Translations under genes and position numbers: made by a program
The notes under the pieces: model-generated
Told to the model about the DNA's origin: nothing
The model's input: the letters and a program-made list of their open reading frames with translations, nothing else
Databases searched by the model: none
Shown here: in pieces, positions 15,005-19,941 of the stretch
Position numbering within the stretch: position 1 is the first letter of the stretch
Layout of the letters: each line of letters opens with the position of its first letter
Source: Spirochaetales bacterium
GTDB taxonomy: Bacteria > Spirochaetota > Spirochaetia > ARS1246
Assembly: GCA_002688185.1 (NCBI GenBank)
Contig: NZCE01000018.1
Coordinates: forward strand, 1 to 19,941
Direction: 5' to 3'
DNA: 19,941 nt

Positions 15005-15463
15005 TTAACGGGCTGCACCAGGGCCGTACAGAGCATCGGGCAATTGGGAAACGAATGCTTTAATTTCATCCCGCACTTTTCTATAGCAATCAAGCTTGTT
15101 ATCCTCGCCTAGCACCCGTTCTGCAAGTCGGGGCGGATCATCAAAACCGGCGTGCAGCTTCCTCGTCTTTTTTGGGAAGACCGGGCATGCCTCCCGCGCG
15201 TGATCGCAGACGGTCACGACCGCGTCAAAATCGATATTCATCAGCTCACTGACGTTTTTCGATTTATGGTTCGATATATCGACGCCGGCTTCCGCCATGA
15301 CTTTTACCGCGCGTTGATTGAGTCCATGGGTTTCCACACCTGCGGAGCGGGGGTCAATAGCATCACCTTTGATGTGACGAGTCCACCCCTCAGCCATCTG
15401 GCTTCTGCACGAGTTCCCGGTGCACAGAAACAATACCTTTAGTTTCTGCTCTTTGTTCTGCAA
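15005..15463 (-). CDS. arsC: Arsenate reductase, thioredoxin-coupled type (LMW-PTP fold)
   Basis: The protein is 152 aa, cytoplasmic, and predicted to reduce arsenate to arsenite. The phosphatase-type loop CTGNSCRS provides the nucleophile C14 and R20. VCDHAREACPVFP carries the further two cysteines (C-x6-C) that relay the disulfide to thioredoxin, as in the S. aureus-type enzyme. All three catalytic cysteines are present. The TTG at 15463 is chosen because GAGG lies 9 nt upstream; a second TTG at 15469 would be only 3 nt from it. It starts 25 nt after the FAD-oxidoreductase stop on the same strand. No arsR, arsB or acr3 gene adjoins; the convergent MFS transporter has no evident arsenite-efflux signature. 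Confidence 0.9.
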   Translation of the reverse strand: MQNKEQKLKVLFLCTGNSCRSQMAEGWTRHIKGDAIDPRSAGVETHGLNQRAVKVMAEAGVDISNHKSKNVSELMNIDFDAVVTVCDHAREACPVFPKKTRKLHAGFDDPPRLAERVLGEDNKLDCYRKVRDEIKAFVSQLPDALYGPGAAR

Positions 15464-15488
15464 ACGCAAATTCCTCTTGGGCGTCTAT

Positions 15489-16625
15489 TTATGATAAATC
15501 TACGAGGCTGGCCACATAATCCGCTATGGCTAAAGATGAAGTAAGAGCGGGGGATTCCATTGTTATGAGGTTTACCAGCCCGGGCAATCCTCTCGCCGAC
15601 TCTTCCATAATTATATAATCTTGACTGTTTCCTCCGCCCCCGCGGCGCATCGGTCGAACGCCTGCAGAATCCGGGCGCAAATCCTCAGGTCTCAGCCACG
15701 GCAAGTAGCGGTGCATCTGCTCCCAAAAAGGCATAAGATGGGACTCGTCCACGTCGAGCCCGTCCATTCGGTCTATTTTATTTGGTCCAATCTTCATTCC
15801 CCCGTCAAGCTCGAGGACGAGGTGAACACCTTCAGCCGCCGTACCCTTCATGCGTGGTACTACTGCCGGGTACACCAGGGTTTTCATCCGGCCGCGTTCC
15901 CTGTCTGCGACGCGAAAATATTCGCCCTTGCACGGTTCTTGGCAGTAGCCCGCCTGCTCAATATCGACACCGGCGGAAGCCGCGACGGCATCCGCATGCA
16001 ATCCGGTGCTGTTTATAACGATTTTACTCCGTAGCTCGACTTCCTCGCCGGATGAATCGGCAAGATATATTCTCCAGGTTCCTGATGAAAACTCCATATG
16101 GGTCGCCCTTGAGGCGTATGCAAAAATAGCTCCACGGTTTTGGGATTTACGCTCGAGGGTAGCCATTACCACGTGAGCGTCGATGATTCCACTCGACGGG
16201 CTGAACAGCGTCTCCGTGCAGCATATATCGGGGGCGCGCTCATCAATCTCCTTTTTTGTGAGCATACGGACACCTTCTGCGCCATTTGCCTTGCCGCAAG
16301 ACAACGTAGCAAAAACTCGTTCGACCTCCTCAGCGTCAATTCCCGGAACCAGTTTACCGGTCTTGCGAAATGGTATCGCCTCCTTCTCGCAAAACTCGTA
16401 CATCATTCTGTTGCCTTTAACACACAGCTTTGCCTTCAGGGTATCCTCAGGATAATACAACCCGGCGTGCACAACTTGGCTATTGCGAGACGAAGTCTCT
16501 CTGCCAAAGCTTTCATGCTGCTCGATAACAACAACGTCACCGATGGTCCTGGAAATACGCTCAGCAATGGCCAGGCCCACGATGCCGGCGCCAATGACGG
16601 CCACGTGAGTATTCTCTGCTTGCAT
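15489..16625 (-). CDS. FAD-dependent oxidoreductase, L-2-hydroxyglutarate oxidase-like
   Basis: The protein is 378 aa of the DAO family. The FAD-binding Rossmann motif VIGAGIVGLA (G12, G14, G17) ends in an acidic ribose ligand (E34 in VVVIEQ). The LhgO/L2HGDH-type stretch SSRNSQVVHAGLYYPEDTLKA follows, and the C-terminal FAD segment includes DSAGVRPMRRG and LVNLITMESPALTSSLAIA. No signal or membrane segment is seen; it probably oxidises a 2-hydroxyacid and passes electrons to the membrane pool or to oxygen. The exact substrate is uncertain. AGGAG is 6 nt upstream of the ATG at 16625. It is probably the first gene of a two-gene operon with arsC. Confidence 0.85.
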   Translation of the reverse strand: MQAENTHVAVIGAGIVGLAIAERISRTIGDVVVIEQHESFGRETSSRNSQVVHAGLYYPEDTLKAKLCVKGNRMMYEFCEKEAIPFRKTGKLVPGIDAEEVERVFATLSCGKANGAEGVRMLTKKEIDERAPDICCTETLFSPSSGIIDAHVVMATLERKSQNRGAIFAYASRATHMEFSSGTWRIYLADSSGEEVELRSKIVINSTGLHADAVAASAGVDIEQAGYCQEPCKGEYFRVADRERGRMKTLVYPAVVPRMKGTAAEGVHLVLELDGGMKIGPNKIDRMDGLDVDESHLMPFWEQMHRYLPWLRPEDLRPDSAGVRPMRRGGGGNSQDYIIMEESARGLPGLVNLITMESPALTSSLAIADYVASLVDLS

Positions 16626-16761
16626 GTTGTCTCCTAAGGCAACCTATCCCAAGCATCAGCATTGGGCAACCGACACCTTGGCAACCACCGTTGCCGCTTG
16701 GCGCCGTGCGGCAGCATCTTCCGGTTTTAGCTAATTGGTGGTATGATGAAAACGAAATGCC

Positions 16762-17895
16762 ATGATTGATTATATCAGCCTCAAGGCCAAGTTACTCGTT
16801 GACGGAATCAACGCAGATGCTCAAAGCCTCGGTGGATTGGGAACGAGCTACAAAGAGCAGAACCACGGTTTGTTCGGATGGGATTTTGAGGATCATGTCG
16901 GCGCGACGTTGCCAGACGATTTCTGCCTTCCTGACGGCACCGTTGTACAATACAGACTGAACTCCGACTCGCCATATCGCGTAAAGAAAACCGACAGAAA
17001 ACTTGTCTTGTCCCGATCAGGAGAGGAGCTATGTCCGGTAAAATGGATAAAGAGGCCCGATTTCTATGAAAAAAGAACTAGTGAAAATCTCGACATGGTT
17101 AAAATTGGGCAGATCGGCGGTGAGGACTGCCTTTTTTTCTGCTACCAAAACTACTGCTCGCATTTCGGCCATCACAACCAATGTCTTTTCTGTAATTTGG
17201 TGGCAACGAGAGACACCTATAACTCTGTACTAAAGCGCAAAGAAATAGACGCGATTGGAGAGGTGGCCGCTGCTGCCTGGCGGGAGGGTACGGTAAATCA
17301 CGTTCTGTTGACAGGCGGCTGCTTTAGCAACGAAAAGGAAGTCGATCTCGTTTCAAAGATTTTATCATCAATACGGAGCCAGGCCGGACTGGACCGTGTT
17401 CCCGGCACAATCCTGCCGTCGCCGGCAAAAGGTGACGCGATTCAGAGATATTATGACACGGGTATTCAAGCGATCGGCTACAGCATGGAAATCTGGGATG
17501 AAAGCCTGTATGGCGCTATTTGCCCGGGAAAGTCGGCCGAGACTTCTCATCGGGAGTTTGTTGAAAGTATCAAGACGGCCGTAGCGGTGTTCGGACCAGG
17601 CAACGTATACGGCGTATTCGTCATGGGTTTGGAGCCCAAAGACACTTTTTTGGAAGGGGTACGCGTGCTTTCCGATATCGGAGCGAACGTAGTTCCCTTT
17701 GTATGGTCCCCAAATCCCGGATCAAGATTGTATGGCCACCGCGCTCCGGAATCGTCGTGGTATATTGATACCGTCGGCGAAGCTTCCGGGATTGTCGCCG
17801 AAAGCGGCGTGCCGTCGGGAACCAATAATCATTGCTACCGGTGCGACGGCAACTCTTTGCTGCATGATGCCCTCAGAAAACGCGGATACGAGTAA
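16762..17895 (+). CDS. Radical SAM protein with CX8CX2C cluster motif
   Basis: The protein is 377 aa and cytoplasmic. The candidate SAM-cluster cysteines are C132, C141 and C144 in YCSHFGHHNQCLFCN, spacing CX8CX2C instead of the usual CX3CX2C. Two more, C123 and C127, lie just before. The SAM-binding Gly-rich motif follows in place: NHVLLTGGCFS (179-189). Later TIM-barrel strands include GIQAIGYSMEIWD and NVYGVFVMGLE. The C-terminus has a second pair, C358 and C361 (HCYRCDGNSLLHD). It may hold an auxiliary cluster or zinc. The reaction is unknown. A possible -10, TATGAT (16742-16747), lies 14 nt before the start, and no strong Shine-Dalgarno is visible, so the transcript may have a very short leader. 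It is transcribed away from the divergent FAD-oxidoreductase. Confidence 0.8.
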   Translation: MIDYISLKAKLLVDGINADAQSLGGLGTSYKEQNHGLFGWDFEDHVGATLPDDFCLPDGTVVQYRLNSDSPYRVKKTDRKLVLSRSGEELCPVKWIKRPDFYEKRTSENLDMVKIGQIGGEDCLFFCYQNYCSHFGHHNQCLFCNLVATRDTYNSVLKRKEIDAIGEVAAAAWREGTVNHVLLTGGCFSNEKEVDLVSKILSSIRSQAGLDRVPGTILPSPAKGDAIQRYYDTGIQAIGYSMEIWDESLYGAICPGKSAETSHREFVESIKTAVAVFGPGNVYGVFVMGLEPKDTFLEGVRVLSDIGANVVPFVWSPNPGSRLYGHRAPESSWYIDTVGEASGIVAESGVPSGTNNHCYRCDGNSLLHDALRKRGYE

Positions 17896-17925
17896 TAAGG
17901 TTACGGATTGCGGTGCTTCCTCATT

Positions 17926-19104
17926 TTATCCAGCAATTATAAGCCCGGTGGCATACATCACTACAAGCCCAGCCAGATAGCCGGCAACCGCGTGCGAGGA
18001 GAAAAGACGATTTATGGACTCCCGTGCCAGATATGCGGCGATTTCAAATGCTACCTGGAAAATCGCGCCGGCGCCTAGCCCTAAGAATAGCACACCCAAA
18101 ATCGGCAGAAAAGCGTAACCCCCAATCCAGGTTCCTATTATCGCCGGACCCCCCGCTAGGAGCCCGAGGCCAGCCAGAAACGTTGCCTTTGCCTTGTCTT
18201 TCGCAACCGGAGTAACTATCGGAAGCCCTTCTGTTACGTTGTGAATCATGAAACCGACGATAAGAGTTGCACCAAGGGAAATGTTGCCCAAGGCAAACGC
18301 GCTTCCAACGGCAAGACCTTCGCCTAGATTGTGAATACCGATCCCAAGCGCGGCCGAAAACGCGATCAGCCGGTGTTTGGTTTTATTATCCTTCTGCTCG
18401 CGCGCGGAGCTTCGTCCTCTACTTACATAGAAGAGTGCAAGAAAGGAAAATGAAAATCCCAGGACCAGGACGCCGACACCATTCAAAGAATTTGGCGATT
18501 CGGAAACGAGCTCCAGGGCCTCTTGAATCGAATCAACGCCCAAGAAAACCAAAAGGCCGACGGTTAGAGCCAGGAAAAACCCATGCCAAGAGCTTTTCAG
18601 TGAACGGATAAATGGAAACCACAGCAGCCCGATAAGCACCGGAACGACGCCGATAAGAAATCCGACAAAAGCCAAAAATCCGGTGTACCGCAGGTCAAAT
18701 GTAGGGCTCTCAACAGCGGCGGGGACGGTCACGTCAAAAGTCACTCCCGTGCTTGTCACTATAGTGATGTGCTGATCGTCTCCCGTATTCCAGGGATATT
18801 CGATGTGTATCGCTGCCGATTCGAGACGTCTAATCGGTCCTTTTGGCGCTATATCAAATGCCCAATAGCCGCCGTTTACCAGCAGCTGGCGCACCTCCAC
18901 CGGATCGGGTCCGTCGTTGACCACGGTAAGCTTTATAAGATTTGGCGCCAACCGTATCTTCTGAATTATTAGCTCCTCGATTGGCGGCCGATCCTCTACG
19001 ATTACGCTCTGAGAAAACGGGATTGGATTATTTGACACGAGAATAATTACTACTGGAATCGCCAGCAGCATCACCGGCACAACGCCTGAAATAGCCTTTC
19101 TCAT
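17926..19104 (-). CDS. ZIP-family metal transporter with N-terminal extracytoplasmic domain
   Basis: The protein is 392 aa and inner-membrane. The C-terminal two thirds is a ZIP transporter: membrane helices from about residue 140. Metal-site motif IHNLGEG (257-263, H258/N259/E262) is in one core helix, and HNVTEG (288-293, H288/N289/E292) in the next. A charged variable loop lies at about 228-245. Unusually, residues 1-138 form a signal-anchor helix (about 8-23) plus a beta-rich domain of about 110 residues outside the membrane. AGGAGA precedes the ATG at 19104 and overlaps the stop of the multicopper oxidase gene, implying translational coupling. ZIPs carry Zn, Mn, Fe or related divalent ions; the partner oxidase points to Fe, Mn or Cu, but this is inference. 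Confidence 0.9.
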   Translation of the reverse strand: MRKAISGVVPVMLLAIPVVIILVSNNPIPFSQSVIVEDRPPIEELIIQKIRLAPNLIKLTVVNDGPDPVEVRQLLVNGGYWAFDIAPKGPIRRLESAAIHIEYPWNTGDDQHITIVTSTGVTFDVTVPAAVESPTFDLRYTGFLAFVGFLIGVVPVLIGLLWFPFIRSLKSSWHGFFLALTVGLLVFLGVDSIQEALELVSESPNSLNGVGVLVLGFSFSFLALFYVSRGRSSAREQKDNKTKHRLIAFSAALGIGIHNLGEGLAVGSAFALGNISLGATLIVGFMIHNVTEGLPIVTPVAKDKAKATFLAGLGLLAGGPAIIGTWIGGYAFLPILGVLFLGLGAGAIFQVAFEIAAYLARESINRLFSSHAVAGYLAGLVVMYATGLIIAG

Positions 19105-19113
19105 CGTTTTCTC

Positions 19114-19740
19114 CTAGTCTACGACGCTAAACAGGCCCATCCACCCCAATTCGGCAAATTCCGTCTTGTGAGCATGGAACATATATACGCCTGGAAATTG
19201 AAACTCGATTTCAAGGATAGAGCGCTCTGCTTGCCCGAAAATAACCGTATCGGTAAATGTGTCAGGTGTCAGAGACGTTCCCGTTCTATATTCATTGAAA
19301 AAATTTGCATGGACATGAAATGAGTTTGTCTCGTCAAACTCGAGTATGTTTATTAGATAAATCCTCGCGGGAACGCCGCGTTTGACGATAATCGGATTTT
19401 CCTTGTAATAAAACGCTATGGTGTTTACCGCATAAACTTCATTATCTTCATCAAAATTCGTGTCAAACCCATTCATCATCATCACAAACTCTTGAGCTTC
19501 CCGCCGCCCCTCCTTCGGATCAATAATAAAAGCCCCGTATAGTCCCTTATGGATATGCTGCGTCAGCGGCGTCGAATGGCAATGGTAGAGATGAATTCCG
19601 AAAGGGGCCGCATCGAATTCGTAGACAAAAGTATCGCCCGGGAACACATATTGGTGAGGCATAGATCCGTCCATTTCCTCAGGATGATATCCGTGAAAAT
19701 GTATAGTATGCGGACGATTGCCTTTGTTGGTAAAATGCAC
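19114..19740 (-). CDS. Two-domain multicopper oxidase, 5' end disrupted
   Basis: Counting from the GTG at 19740, the first cupredoxin domain has HTIHFHG (H14, H16) and HLYHCHSTPLTQHIHKGLYG, with the type 1/type 3 ligands H53-C54-H55 and H62, H64. The second has NSFHVHANFF (H142, H144) and MFHAHKTEFAELGWMG (H189, H191). Copper ligands for both mononuclear and trinuclear sites are therefore present. Homology continues upstream of the GTG as YNGQVPGPTIRATEGDRIR to about 19797, but an in-frame TGA at 19810-19812 cuts it off. A one-base shift near 19797-19809 would join another open frame (GLNYYD), so a frameshift is likely, and the true N-terminus with any signal peptide lies toward or beyond the window edge. 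Likely exported; its stop overlaps the ZIP ribosome binding site. Confidence 0.8.
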   Translation of the reverse strand: MHFTNKGNRPHTIHFHGYHPEEMDGSMPHQYVFPGDTFVYEFDAAPFGIHLYHCHSTPLTQHIHKGLYGAFIIDPKEGRREAQEFVMMMNGFDTNFDEDNEVYAVNTIAFYYKENPIIVKRGVPARIYLINILEFDETNSFHVHANFFNEYRTGTSLTPDTFTDTVIFGQAERSILEIEFQFPGVYMFHAHKTEFAELGWMGLFSVVD

Positions 19741-19941
19741 CCGAATCCGATCTCCCTCTGTTGCCCTGATTGTGGGTCCCGGAACCTGGCCATTGTAGGT
19801 CGTAATAGTTCAGCCCTTTTTTCTGTTTTTCCAGGATTATTTGCATTATGGGGGTATGCACTTGACTCCGGTACACACTACATCTGGTGTCGTCGGACCT
19901 GAGTGCGGGAGCACTTGACCATCGAGCTTGGGGGCACCGAG

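Overview
The window comes from a bacterial chromosome using the standard bacterial code (TGA is a genuine stop). It is a mid-GC accessory-rich region carrying single-copy metabolic genes, one insertion element and several decayed signalling genes. The lineage cannot be fixed from sequence alone. A 7TMR-DISM histidine kinase, class III cyclase remnants (one fused to an XRE helix-turn-helix), a sulfatase beside a UroD-like protein and a LUD protein would fit a free-living spirochaete or a relative; this is an inference.

Layout. (a) 205-3008: an insertion element with two-part terminal inverted repeats, encoding one very large putative DDE transposase with a long coiled coil. (b) 3010-5366: a decaying signalling island. 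It holds the C-terminal piece of a TPR/cyclase-type protein directly against the element, the C-terminal piece of a hybrid histidine kinase, an intact LUD-domain gene, and an XRE-cyclase gene broken by an internal deletion and frameshift. (c) 5691-9150, all on the minus strand: a small secretion-ATPase-like P-loop protein, a Cys-type sulfatase and a UroD-superfamily protein. (d) 9239-11001: cysS behind what reads as a cysteine-sensing attenuator: promoter, 19-codon leader ORF with Cys-Cys-Phe-Cys, strong rho-independent terminator, a separate 19-bp inverted repeat, Shine-Dalgarno, cysS. (e) 11021-13153: a membrane histidine kinase on the minus strand. (f) 13362-15003: a small membrane-anchored protein and an MFS transporter on the plus strand. 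(g) 15005-16625, minus strand: a thioredoxin-type arsenate reductase and an FAD-dependent 2-hydroxyacid-oxidase-like protein, probably co-transcribed. (h) 16762-17895: a radical SAM protein with unusual cysteine spacing. (i) 17926-19809, minus strand: a two-domain multicopper oxidase whose 5' end is disrupted, translationally coupled to a ZIP metal transporter with an extra extracytoplasmic domain.

The strongest candidate for something undescribed is the cysS leader. Its parts lie in the order expected for ribosome-mediated attenuation by cysteine availability, and the regulated gene charges tRNA-Cys. Next are the insertion element, which appears to hide its Shine-Dalgarno in read-through transcripts, and the radical SAM protein. 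No tRNA, rRNA or CRISPR array was recognised. All calls come from reading sequence by eye; no database search or folding program was run.
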